A stretch of 64,000 nt of DNA from assembly GCA_051162045.1 (NCBI GenBank), contig JBISDI010000011.1; one strand, given 5' to 3'. The stretch's first letter is position 1; every line of letters begins with the position of its first letter. The stretch is from Anaerozeibacter quisquiliarum. GTDB taxonomy: Bacteria > Bacillota > Clostridia > Christensenellales > Aristaeellaceae. The notes under the pieces are model-generated. The model ran no database searches and was not told where the DNA came from. It saw nothing but the letters and a program-made list of their open reading frames with translations. Shown piece after piece: positions 9,604 through 17,635 of the stretch. Both the position numbers and the translations under genes were made by a program.

Positions 9604-9630
9604 TGTGTTTTCGTCTGGATTCGGTATAAT
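9604..9630 (+). promoter_or_regulatory. Candidate promoter of the SDR gene
   Basis: Perfect TATAAT at 9625-9630 with a weak TTGTGT -35 at about 9604-9609 (16-base spacer). It is divergent from, and about 15 bases clear of, the HAD promoter. Confidence 0.5.
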
Positions 9631-9663
9631 GACGGTAGGAATTGAACGACGGGGGCGTTGCGC

Positions 9664-10458
9664 ATGGATTTGGGCCTGAAGGGCAAGACGGCCGTGGTGA
9701 CGGGCGCGAGCAGGGGGATTGGGCTGGCCATTGCGAAGGAGTTCTTGCTGGAGGGGGCGCGCGTGGCGGCTTGCGCGCGCGGGGCGCGGGAGATCGGCGA
9801 GGCCGAACGCGCGCTGTCGGCTTACGGCGACATCCGGTTCTTCTTGGTGGATGCCACCGAAGAGGCGCAGGTGTACGGCTTCGCGGACCGCGCAGCCGAG
9901 GCCTTTGGCGGGATCGACGCTTGGGTGAACAACGTGGGGGCCACGGTTGTCAAGGAGAGCTGGGAGTTCAGCGCCGCGCAGGTGGATCGCGCGGTCTCGC
10001 TGTGCTTCAAAAGCACGCTGTTCGGCGCGCAGGCCGCCTTCCGCCACATGCGCGGTTCGGGCGGCGCGATCGTCAACATCAGCTCCCTCGCGGCCCGCTG
10101 TCCCACCGCCGGGCGCAGTACGCTGTACGGCCCAATGAAGGCGGCTGTCAACAACCTGACCGTGACCCTGGCAGGCGAATACGCCGCCTATGGCGTGCGG
10201 GTCAACTGCATCATGCCCGGATTCACGCTAACCCCGGCGGTCGAGGACAGTATTGCGGCGGATGAGCTCGACCGCAATGTGCGCGCCACGCTGCTTGGCC
10301 GCCCGGCCCGGCCCGAGGAGATCGCGCGGCCAGTGCTGTTCCTTGCCGGCAGCGCGTCTTCCTACATGACTGCGGCGATTGTCGAGGTGTCGGGCGGGCG
10401 TGCGGTTACGCTGAATCCCGCCTACTCGCTCGAACGCAAGGCTGGGGAAGGGTCATAA
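9664..10458 (+). CDS. Short-chain dehydrogenase/reductase (SDR)
   Basis: NAD(P)-dependent oxidoreductase of the classical SDR type, 264 residues. The cofactor-binding TGASRGIG is at residues 13-20, the NNVG variant of the NNAG motif near 88, the catalytic Tyr and Lys in YGPMK at 155-159, and an SS pair supplies the catalytic Ser. The C-terminal VSGGRAVTLNP is typical of 3-ketoacyl-ACP or gluconate dehydrogenase relatives. ATG at 9664 is used; a TTG two codons earlier is possible. It is monocistronic by appearance. Substrate unknown. Confidence 0.9.
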   Translation: MDLGLKGKTAVVTGASRGIGLAIAKEFLLEGARVAACARGAREIGEAERALSAYGDIRFFLVDATEEAQVYGFADRAAEAFGGIDAWVNNVGATVVKESWEFSAAQVDRAVSLCFKSTLFGAQAAFRHMRGSGGAIVNISSLAARCPTAGRSTLYGPMKAAVNNLTVTLAGEYAAYGVRVNCIMPGFTLTPAVEDSIAADELDRNVRATLLGRPARPEEIARPVLFLAGSASSYMTAAIVEVSGGRAVTLNPAYSLERKAGEGS

Positions 10459-10636
10459 GGCGCGGCGGGCGCGATTCTCCCATAGTGCAAAACACGGTCC
10501 CCCAGATTGAGGACGTCCGCAGGAGAATGGGGCGGGGAGAATCCGGAAAAACACAACATTTACCGGGGTTCGGCACAAAATGGACAATTTATAAAATCCA
10601 ATAAAATAAAAATCAGACGATTTTGTATTTTGCTAA

Positions 10637-10665
10637 TTGACAGAAAATTGTGACGATCGTATAAT
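10637..10665 (+). promoter_or_regulatory. Consensus promoter of the ATC-hydrolase/Liv/Dha/desulfidase operon
   Basis: TTGACA (10637-10642), exactly 17 bases, TATAAT (10660-10665): a perfect consensus sigma-A promoter. The leader (about 10672-10723) holds a short stem formed by GCCGCC/GGTGGC around 10679-10690. The upstream 10459-10636 stretch has no gene; it carries complementary segments GATTCTCC (about 10472) and GGAGAATC (about 10535) that could form a long-loop hairpin ending the SDR transcript. Confidence 0.75.
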
Positions 10666-10723
10666 TGGTATATACGGCCGCCATGGGTGGCTGCAATACA
10701 GGACGCGAAAGCGAGGTTTTCAC

Positions 10724-11218
10724 ATGGCCATTGAGAACACTGCGAAGATCACGAACAACCCGGGCGTCAACATCAACCGAAACGCCATTGAGCACCGTGC
10801 CACTTGGATGGGCCTGATCTACCAGGAGGCGCTGAAGGCGGGTGCCGACGCGGAGGCCATCTGCCGCGCGGCGATCAAGCGCTGCGGCAACATCCACGGC
10901 GCGGGCTTCAAGGCCATGTGCGACAACCCGGCGGATGTGCGCCAGTTCCGCACGGCGTTCTTGCCGGAGCTGGGCCTGAACACCTTCGAGATGGAAGTCA
11001 CCGGCTGCGACGAGGCCAACCTGCACATCGATTTTCACTACTGCGCGCTGGTCAACGCGTGGAAGAAGCTGGGTTTTGACGATGAGACCTGTGCCAAGCT
11101 GTGCGACATCGCCATGGACGGCGACCGCGGCATCGCTGAAGCCATGGGTTACACGCTCGATCTGACCGACACCATCGCCAAGGGCTGCGCGACCTGCAAG
11201 CTGCATTTCCACAAATAG
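10724..11218 (+). CDS. L-2-amino-thiazoline-4-carboxylate hydrolase family protein
   Basis: Member of the ATC_hydrolase family; the founding enzyme opens L-2-amino-thiazoline-4-carboxylate to S-carbamoyl-cysteine on the way to L-cysteine. 164 residues. Conserved-looking features are FHYC (104-107), CDIAMDGDRG (127-136) and the C-terminal GCATC with Cys155 and Cys158, matching the family pattern of a central His/Cys and a C-terminal Cys. ATG at 10724 follows GCGAGG. It is the first gene after a consensus promoter, ahead of a Liv-type transporter, DhaKL and a cysteine desulfidase. True substrate unproven. Confidence 0.75.
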   Translation: MAIENTAKITNNPGVNINRNAIEHRATWMGLIYQEALKAGADAEAICRAAIKRCGNIHGAGFKAMCDNPADVRQFRTAFLPELGLNTFEMEVTGCDEANLHIDFHYCALVNAWKKLGFDDETCAKLCDIAMDGDRGIAEAMGYTLDLTDTIAKGCATCKLHFHK

Positions 11219-11301
11219 AAGTCGGCACTTCCATCTGCAAGGGGAATTTGAGCGGCGATGGGCGTCATCCCGCTTGGAGGAATAAAAGGAGGATTCGCAT
11301 C

Positions 11302-12438
11302 ATGAAAAAACTGCTTGCCATCGTCCTGGCCCTGACGCTCGCGATGAGCGCTTCCGTAGCCCTGGCCGACGTCATCAAGCTGGGCGGCCTCGCGCCTCTG
11401 ACCGGCACCTACTCCGAGTACGGTAAGGGTTTCAAGATCGCCTTCCAGATGGCGGTTGACGAGATCAACGCGGCCGGCGGCGTGAACGGTCACACGTTCG
11501 AGATCGACGTGCAGGACTCCGAGGGCGAGCCGGTCACCAGCACCACGCTGGCCACCCAGTTCGCCGAGAACGACGAGGTCATGGCGCTGCTGGGCGACTT
11601 CACCTCGGGCGCGTGCAAGGCCAACGCGGAAATCTGCGACTTGTACGGCATCACCCAACTGTCTCCGACCGCATCCGCGCCCGACTACGCGTCGATGAGC
11701 CCGTTCTGCTTCTCGATCATGGGCCGCCAGGACGTGGAAGCACCCTTCCTCGCCAAGTACATCATCAAGAGATACCTGGGCGCCCAGCGCGTGGCCGTGA
11801 TTCGCGTGGACTCCGACTGGGGCCTGGCCAGCTATGGCAACTTTGAGAAGAAGGCGCTCGAAGAGGGCCTCGAGATCGTGGCGCATGAGACCTATCAGAC
11901 CGGCGAGACCGACTTTTCCTCGATCGTGACCAAGGTGCGCGCGACGGACCCTGACGTGCTGATCGTGCTCGACCAGGGCAACTCGGTAGCCGCGATCTTC
12001 AATCAGGCCGATTCCGACGGTTGGGACATACGCCACGTCGCGTTGGGGCCGGGCACCTCGCAGCAGTTGGTCGATCAGATGCTCAACCCCGACAACCTGA
12101 TCGTGACCTCCCCGTTCTTCTTTAATGCCGAGGATGCCAAGCTGATGGCCTGGCGCGACGCCTTCATGGCGAAGTCGGGCTTTGCGCCCACGATCCATCC
12201 CGCCTGCGCGTATGACACCGTGTACCTGATCGCCGAGGCGGTTCGCGCGATCGGCGACGGCGAGGTCACCCGCCAGGCGATTCGCGATGGGCTGCAGGCA
12301 GTCGACTACACGGGCCTGACCGGCAACATCCGGTTCACCCCCGACGGCGACATCCGCCGCGACTACATGATCTGCGGCGTCAAGGACAAGACCTGGGTCA
12401 TCCTCGAGGGCTTCGAGTACGGCGCGGAGGGGATTTAG
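11302..12438 (+). CDS. Branched-chain-amino-acid-type ABC substrate-binding protein (LivJ/LivK-like)
   Basis: Periplasmic-binding-protein type 1 receptor, 378 residues, exported by a signal peptide ending ALA-DVIK (about residue 22), with no lipobox Cys. Family features include GGLAPLTGTYSEYGKG near the N-terminus, AVDEINAAGGVNG, the LGDFTSG loop and SPTASAPDY. Ligands in this family go well beyond branched-chain amino acids (amides, urea, aromatic acids, amino acid derivatives), so the name does not fix the substrate. AAAGGAGG precedes the ATG. A stable hairpin follows the stop. Confidence 0.9.
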   Translation: MKKLLAIVLALTLAMSASVALADVIKLGGLAPLTGTYSEYGKGFKIAFQMAVDEINAAGGVNGHTFEIDVQDSEGEPVTSTTLATQFAENDEVMALLGDFTSGACKANAEICDLYGITQLSPTASAPDYASMSPFCFSIMGRQDVEAPFLAKYIIKRYLGAQRVAVIRVDSDWGLASYGNFEKKALEEGLEIVAHETYQTGETDFSSIVTKVRATDPDVLIVLDQGNSVAAIFNQADSDGWDIRHVALGPGTSQQLVDQMLNPDNLIVTSPFFFNAEDAKLMAWRDAFMAKSGFAPTIHPACAYDTVYLIAEAVRAIGDGEVTRQAIRDGLQAVDYTGLTGNIRFTPDGDIRRDYMICGVKDKTWVILEGFEYGAEGI

Positions 12439-12480
12439 CACCCGGCGCAAATTGGAAGCAACTTCCAAGGCGTAACCGAT

Positions 12481-12511
12481 GGGCGAAGGGCGGCGGAGCC
12501 GCCCTTCGCCC
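12481..12511 (+). terminator. Strong intercistronic hairpin after the binding-protein gene
   Basis: Perfect 14-bp stem, arms 12481-12494 and 12498-12511, with a 3-base GGA loop and no T-run. It lies between the binding-protein and LivH-type genes of one operon. It is more likely a partial terminator or 3' stabiliser that raises binding-protein mRNA over permease mRNA than a full stop. Confidence 0.65.
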
Positions 12512-12559
12512 CGGGGCGCGGCACGCCGCGCGATTGGAGGTTGCCCGGAGGGGACTTCT

Positions 12560-13447
12560 ATGGACTACATACTCAGCCAGCTCATGAACGGCTTGTGCCA
12601 GGGGGCGATCTACGCGTTGATGGCCATCGGCTACTCGGTCATCGTCGGCGTGGCGGGCATGGTCACCTTTACGTACGGCGAAATCATGATGATCGGCGCG
12701 TTCAGCGCCTACTACATCTTCCTGCTCGTGGGGAAGAGTCTGTGGGTCGCCATTCCCGCCGCCTTCCTCGGTTCCTTCTTAATTGGCATCGTGGTCTACA
12801 AGGTGTGCTATGAGCGCTTCTTCAGCGCGCCGCGGCACATCTCGCTGTTGTGCACCATCGGCATCAGCACCTTGCTCAAAAACCTGGCGCAGATCGTGTT
12901 CGGGCCGGACACCAAGCCGATTCAGGGCGTCATCGACAACCAGGTGTTCACCTTGCGGCTGTTCGGCGCGGTCGTCAACGTCAAGCTACTCCAAATCGTC
13001 ATCATCGCGCTGGTCGTCGCGCTGGCGATCCTGCTCACGCTGTTCTTTAACAAGACCAGGTGGGGCGTCATGCTCCGCGCGGTCAGTCAAAATCGCGACG
13101 CTTCCTATTTGGTGGGTATAGACGTCAAGCGCGTGACCATGATGGGCAACTCGATCGGCTGCGGCTTCGGCGGCATCGCGGGCATCCTGCTCGCGGTCTA
13201 CTACTACACCGTCTACTCCACCATGGGCGGCATCTACTCGATCAAGGCGTTTTCGTCCTCGGTGCTGGGCGGGCTCGTCGACCTGCGTTTTTCGGCGCTG
13301 GGCGGGCTGTGCCTGGGGGTCATTGAGAATCTGGGCATCACGTTCAGCTCCGCCTCCTTCCGCGACATCTTCGCATTCGGCTTTCTCATCCTCATGTTGA
13401 TCGTGCGTCCGCAGGGCTTCGCATCGAAGAAAGGAAGCAGAGTATGA
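12560..13447 (+). CDS. livH: Liv-type ABC transporter permease (LivH-like)
   Basis: Membrane permease, 295 residues starting MDYILSQLMNGLCQGAIYAL, a classic LivH N-terminus. The YEIGMVTFT-like GMVTFTYGEIMMIGAF segment, the AVSQNRDASYLVGIDVKRV cytoplasmic loop and the C-terminal LRFSALGGLCLGVIENL are family features. GGAGGGG precedes the ATG. Its stop overlaps the LivM-like start as ATGA. Confidence 0.92.
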   Translation: MDYILSQLMNGLCQGAIYALMAIGYSVIVGVAGMVTFTYGEIMMIGAFSAYYIFLLVGKSLWVAIPAAFLGSFLIGIVVYKVCYERFFSAPRHISLLCTIGISTLLKNLAQIVFGPDTKPIQGVIDNQVFTLRLFGAVVNVKLLQIVIIALVVALAILLTLFFNKTRWGVMLRAVSQNRDASYLVGIDVKRVTMMGNSIGCGFGGIAGILLAVYYYTVYSTMGGIYSIKAFSSSVLGGLVDLRFSALGGLCLGVIENLGITFSSASFRDIFAFGFLILMLIVRPQGFASKKGSRV

Positions 13448-14454
13448 CAAATGTGATGGCGAAGCTTCGGGGCGAGTGGAAGAAGCCCGCGCAAATCACG
13501 ATGCTCAGCCTGATCTTCATCGCGCTCGCGCTGTTCCCGCGCGTCGTTTCCCAGACGGTCTATGTGCGCTACGGCTGCAACATCCTGATGTACGCCACGC
13601 TCGCCGGCTCGCTCAACGTCATCAACGGCTACTCGGGGCAGATGTGCCTCGGGCAGGCCGGGTTTTTCGCCGTGGGCGCGTACACCTGCGCGATATTGGG
13701 CGTGAGGTACGGCATCAGCTTTTGGCTGTGCCTGCCGCTGGCCGGGCTGCTGGGCGCGTTGGTGGGCTACGTGGTCAGCCTGCCCACGCTGAGGCTTCAG
13801 GGCATCTACCTGTCGATCGTGACGCTGGGCGCGTCCGAGATCATCCGCATCATCGCCCAGACCTGGACGGACGTCACCGGCGGCTCGATGGGCATCAAGT
13901 CGATCCCCAAGCCCGACTTCTTCGGCATGCAGATCTTCAAGCCCAAGGACTATTTCTATATTTTCCTGCTGCTGGGCGCGCTGTTTTTATTCCTGACGGC
14001 GCGTGTGCTGAAGTCGCGGTTGGGCCGGGCGTGGATGGCCATCCGCGAGGATCAGATCGCGGCGCGGTCGCTTGGCGTTACGGTCAAGGCCTATAAATCG
14101 CTCAACTTCGTGTACGGCGCGTTTTGGGCGGCGGTTGTCGGCGCGGCCTACGCCCCGTTCGTCAACTTCATCGATGCTTCGCAATTCTCGCTGGACACCG
14201 GATTCGACGTGTTGGCCATGGTGGTTATCGGCGGGCAGGGCACGCTGGTGGGCCCGATCGTGGGCGCGATGATCGTGACGCTGTTGACCGAAGCGCTGCG
14301 CATCCTGGGTTATTGGCGCTACGTGATCTACGCGTTAATCATCATCGGCATGATGTGGCTGCGGCCTCAGGGGTTGGTCGGCACCAGCCGGTCGATGCTG
14401 GCCGGCGGGCAGCTGCGCCGCAGGGAAGTCGCCCAAGGGGGTGCCCTCAAATGA
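13444..14454 (+). CDS. livM: Liv-type ABC transporter permease (LivM-like)
   Basis: Second permease, 336 residues. It has the INGYSGQMCLGQAGFFAVGAY motif (LivM hallmark), LRLQGIYLSIVTLGASEIIR, and the cytoplasmic AIREDQIAARSLGV loop that meets the ATPases. It overlaps the upstream and downstream genes by 4 bases each (ATGA), indicating coupled translation of the permease-ATPase core. Confidence 0.92.
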   Translation: MTNVMAKLRGEWKKPAQITMLSLIFIALALFPRVVSQTVYVRYGCNILMYATLAGSLNVINGYSGQMCLGQAGFFAVGAYTCAILGVRYGISFWLCLPLAGLLGALVGYVVSLPTLRLQGIYLSIVTLGASEIIRIIAQTWTDVTGGSMGIKSIPKPDFFGMQIFKPKDYFYIFLLLGALFLFLTARVLKSRLGRAWMAIREDQIAARSLGVTVKAYKSLNFVYGAFWAAVVGAAYAPFVNFIDASQFSLDTGFDVLAMVVIGGQGTLVGPIVGAMIVTLLTEALRILGYWRYVIYALIIIGMMWLRPQGLVGTSRSMLAGGQLRRREVAQGGALK

Positions 14455-15245
14455 GCGAGACGCTTTTGAAAGCCGTGGACGTGTGCAAGTACTTTGCCGG
14501 GCTCAAGGCGGTCGAGATGGTCAACATGGAGGTCAGGGAGGGCGATATCTACGGCATCATCGGCCCCAACGGCGCGGGCAAGACCACCTTTTTTAACTGC
14601 TGCACCGGTATCTATCCGCCCACCAAGGGCGAGGTGTACCTCGAGGGCGAGCGGATTTCGCGGATGACGCCCGAGCAGATCGCCTGCCGTGGGGTGACGC
14701 GCACGTTCCAGAACATCCAGCTGTTCAAGTTTATGAGTGTGCTCGACAACGTCAAGATCGGCTGCCACACGGGCACCCGCACAGGCCTGCTCGACGCGCT
14801 GCTGCACACCCGCCGCTACCGCGAAGACGAGCGGTATGCGGTTGAGAAGAGCATCGAGGTGCTCCGCGAGATCGGCATGTATGAGGTCGGCGACGTGATG
14901 GCGGGCACGCTGCCCTACGGCATGCAGCGCAAGGTTGAAATCGCGCGCGCGCTGGCGCTGGGCCCGAGGATCCTGCTGCTGGACGAGCCGGCGGCCGGCA
15001 TGAACCCGCTCGAGACAAAGTCGCTCATGGAGTTCATCAAGATGTTGGGCCGGAAGGGGTATACCATCTTGGTAATTGAGCACGACATGAAGTTCGTCAT
15101 GAACGCCTGCAATCGCATCTTGGTGCTCAACTTCGGCCAGAAGATCGCCGAGGGCACGCCCGAGGAGATTCGCGCCGATCAGGCGGTGCGCGAGGCCTAC
15201 TTCGGCAAGGGCCTGATCGTGGAGGGGGTGGGCGAGCGTGCTTAA
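14451..15245 (+). CDS. livG: Liv-type ABC transporter ATP-binding protein (LivG-like)
   Basis: Cytoplasmic ATPase, 264 residues. Walker A GPNGAGKTT lies near residue 40, FQNIQLF matches the Q-loop, LPYGMQRKVEIARAL is the Liv variant of the signature, and LLLDEPAAGMNP is Walker B. The C-terminal KIAEGTPEEIRADQAVREAY is diagnostic for LivG. Its last 8 bases overlap the next gene. Confidence 0.92.
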   Translation: MSETLLKAVDVCKYFAGLKAVEMVNMEVREGDIYGIIGPNGAGKTTFFNCCTGIYPPTKGEVYLEGERISRMTPEQIACRGVTRTFQNIQLFKFMSVLDNVKIGCHTGTRTGLLDALLHTRRYREDERYAVEKSIEVLREIGMYEVGDVMAGTLPYGMQRKVEIARALALGPRILLLDEPAAGMNPLETKSLMEFIKMLGRKGYTILVIEHDMKFVMNACNRILVLNFGQKIAEGTPEEIRADQAVREAYFGKGLIVEGVGERA

Positions 15246-15948
15246 GATTGAGGACTTGCAGGTGTACTACGGCTACGTCAACGCGCTCAAGGGAATCAGC
15301 GTCGAGGTGAACCGGGGCGAGATCATCACACTGATCGGCGCCAACGGCGCGGGCAAGACCACGGCGCTGATGGCGGTGTCGGGGCTCGTGCCCAAGGCGG
15401 GCGGCCGGGTGTCGTTCAAGGGCGTCGATATCACGCGCACAGCGCCGAACAAGATCGTGTACATGGGCATATCGCATGTGCCCGAGGGGCGCAAGATATT
15501 CCCCGCGCTGTCCGTGCGCGATAACCTGCTGGCCGGGTCGCTCGGAAACCGGTCGTTGACGAAGGCGCGCGTCCAAGCGCTCTACGACGAGGTGTACGCG
15601 ATGTTCCCGCGCCTCAAGGAGCGGCAGAATCAGGCGGGCGGCTCGCTGTCCGGCGGCGAACAGCAGATGCTGGCGATTGCGCGGGGGCTGATGATGGACC
15701 CGGAGCTGCTGATGCTGGACGAGCCGTCGCTGGGGCTGGCCCCGATCGTGGTGGAGGAGATCTTTGAACTGCTGATCCGCATCAACAAGGGCGGCAAGAC
15801 CATCCTGTTGATCGAGCAAAACGCGTCGATGGCGCTGTCGATCGCCGACCGCGGCTATGTGATGGAGACCGGAAGCATTGCAATGACCGGCAAGGGGCGG
15901 GAACTTCTGCGCAACGAAGAGGTCAAACGCGTATACCTGGGCGGCTAA
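15238..15948 (+). CDS. livF: Liv-type ABC transporter ATP-binding protein (LivF-like)
   Basis: Partner ATPase, 236 residues, starting at GTG 15238 inside the LivG-like gene. Walker A GANGAGKTT, the LivF-specific VPEGRKIFPALSVRDNL, the signature LSGGEQQMLAIARGL and Walker B LLMLDEPSLGL are all present. It completes a full LivJHMGF set. The next gene, dhaK, starts 26 bases on, so transcription very probably continues. Confidence 0.92.
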   Translation: MLKIEDLQVYYGYVNALKGISVEVNRGEIITLIGANGAGKTTALMAVSGLVPKAGGRVSFKGVDITRTAPNKIVYMGISHVPEGRKIFPALSVRDNLLAGSLGNRSLTKARVQALYDEVYAMFPRLKERQNQAGGSLSGGEQQMLAIARGLMMDPELLMLDEPSLGLAPIVVEEIFELLIRINKGGKTILLIEQNASMALSIADRGYVMETGSIAMTGKGRELLRNEEVKRVYLGG

Positions 15949-15974
15949 TATAATTCTATAGGAGTGATTATCGT

Positions 15975-16982
15975 ATGAAGAAGATCATCAACGCGCCCGA
16001 CCAGTTTGCGGTTCAGACGGTGGAGGGCATCATCGCGGCCTATGGCGACCGGGTCAAGCTGTTAGGCGGCGATCCGCAGATGTACCTGTCGAACTACGAA
16101 GCGCCCGAGGGCAAGGTGGGCATCGTGACCGCGGGCGGCTCGGGGCATTTGCCGGTGTTCCTGGGCTACGTCGGGCAGGGCATGCTGGACGGCTGCGTCG
16201 TAGGCAATGTGTTCGCCTCGCCGTCGGCGCAGAAGATGGCCGATGTCATCAAGGCCTGCGACCGCGGGAATGGCGTCGTGTGCCTGTACGGCAACTACGG
16301 CGGCGACCGGCTCAACTTCGACATGGCCTGCGAGATGGTCGAGATGGACGACGTCGAGACCCGCACCGTGCTGGTCGCCGACGACATCTGCTCGAGCCCC
16401 GAGGCGCAAAAGGACAAGCGCCGCGGCGTGGCCGGCATGGTGTATGCGTTCAAGGTGGCGGGCGCGGCCGCCGAGCGGCTGATGTCGCTCGATGAAGTCG
16501 CGGACGTGGCGAGCAGGGCGCTTTCCAACATCCGCACCATGGGCGTCGCGCTCACGCCCTGCATCGTGCCGATGGTGGGCAAGCCCACGTTCTCGATCGC
16601 GGACGACGAGATCGAGGTGGGCATGGGCATCCACGGCGAGGCCGGCATCGAGGTGCGCAAGATGATGACGGCCGACGAGATCGCCGACGCCATCATGGAG
16701 AAGCTGTTCACCGAGCTTCACCTCGAGGCGGGCGACGAGGTGTCGATCATGGTCAACGGCCTGGGCGCGACGCCGCTCGAGGAGCAGTTGATCGTCTACC
16801 GCCGCATCCATCAAATCCTGTCAGCCAAGCTCGTCAGCGTGTTCATGCCGCACATCGGCGAATTCGCCACCTCGATGGAGATGGCCGGGCTGTCGGTGAC
16901 CATGTTCAAATTGGACGCGCAGATGAAGGAATTGCTGCGCGCGCCGGCGAACACCCCATTTTACACAAACGCGAACAAGTAG
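15975..16982 (+). CDS. dhaK: Dihydroxyacetone kinase substrate-binding subunit DhaK
   Basis: Binds dihydroxyacetone (or a related ketose) covalently and receives phosphate from DhaL. 335 residues, the normal single-subunit length. His220 in GMGIHGEAG is the hemiaminal-forming His. The first substrate motif reads GGSGHLP (54-60), whereas canonical DhaK has GGSGHEP, so one pocket residue is changed (Leu59 for Glu). AGGAGTG precedes the ATG. It follows a full Liv transporter and precedes DhaL. No DhaM (PTS phosphoryl donor) is present in the window. Could act on another C3/C4 ketose. Confidence 0.9.
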   Translation: MKKIINAPDQFAVQTVEGIIAAYGDRVKLLGGDPQMYLSNYEAPEGKVGIVTAGGSGHLPVFLGYVGQGMLDGCVVGNVFASPSAQKMADVIKACDRGNGVVCLYGNYGGDRLNFDMACEMVEMDDVETRTVLVADDICSSPEAQKDKRRGVAGMVYAFKVAGAAAERLMSLDEVADVASRALSNIRTMGVALTPCIVPMVGKPTFSIADDEIEVGMGIHGEAGIEVRKMMTADEIADAIMEKLFTELHLEAGDEVSIMVNGLGATPLEEQLIVYRRIHQILSAKLVSVFMPHIGEFATSMEMAGLSVTMFKLDAQMKELLRAPANTPFYTNANK

Positions 16983-16991
16983 GAGGCATTT

Positions 16992-17609
16992 ATGAACCGC
17001 GACTCGATCCGGCGCGCCGTCGATTCGGTGTGCGGCATGATGGAGGAAAACAAGGACTACCTGATCTCGCTCGACCAGCAGAACGGCGACGGCGACCTGG
17101 GACTGTCGATGGAGGGCGGCTTCTGCGCCGTAAGGGACTTCCTCGCGGCGACCGACGAGCAGGACATGGGCAAGCTGCTCATGAAGTGCGGCGCGGCGTT
17201 TAACGAAGCCGCGCCCTCGTCGCTGGGCACCATTTTGTCCTTTGGCTTCATGGGCATGGCCAAGGCGCTCAAGGGGCAGGCGGAGGCCCCGTTTGAGGCG
17301 TTCGCGCGCTCGTTCATGGCGGGCGTCGAAAAGATCATGGAGCGCGCGCATTCGAAGCCCGGCGAAAAGACGGTGCTCGACGCGCTGTACCCGGCGGCCG
17401 AGGCCTACCTTGCCCGCGCGGACGACCCGGCGGCCGCGCGGGCGGCGGCGGCGCGCGCCGCCGAGGCCGGCAGCGAGTTGACGCGCGGCATGCGCGCCGT
17501 GCACGGGCGCGCCGCGTACTACGGCGACAAGTCGATCGGCGTGCTGGACGGCGGCTCCGTCGCGGGCATGCTGATCGTCAAGGGCATCGAACGGGCATTT
17601 CAGGAATAA
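16992..17609 (+). CDS. dhaL: Dihydroxyacetone kinase nucleotide-binding subunit DhaL
   Basis: ADP/ATP-binding subunit, 205 residues. The three magnesium-binding Asp residues are in LDQQNGDGDLG at 28, 33 and 35, at the canonical spacing. SSLGTILSFGFMGMAKAL matches the nucleotide-site helix pair and GDKSIGVLDGGS the C-terminal DPGA-like loop. It starts 10 bases after dhaK. In DhaM-type systems DhaL keeps ADP bound and is recharged by DhaM; without DhaM nearby it may be recharged by a distant DhaM or use ATP turnover. Confidence 0.9.
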   Translation: MNRDSIRRAVDSVCGMMEENKDYLISLDQQNGDGDLGLSMEGGFCAVRDFLAATDEQDMGKLLMKCGAAFNEAAPSSLGTILSFGFMGMAKALKGQAEAPFEAFARSFMAGVEKIMERAHSKPGEKTVLDALYPAAEAYLARADDPAAARAAAARAAEAGSELTRGMRAVHGRAAYYGDKSIGVLDGGSVAGMLIVKGIERAFQE

Positions 17610-17635
17610 ACACAGACGCAGGAGAAGCGAAATGC

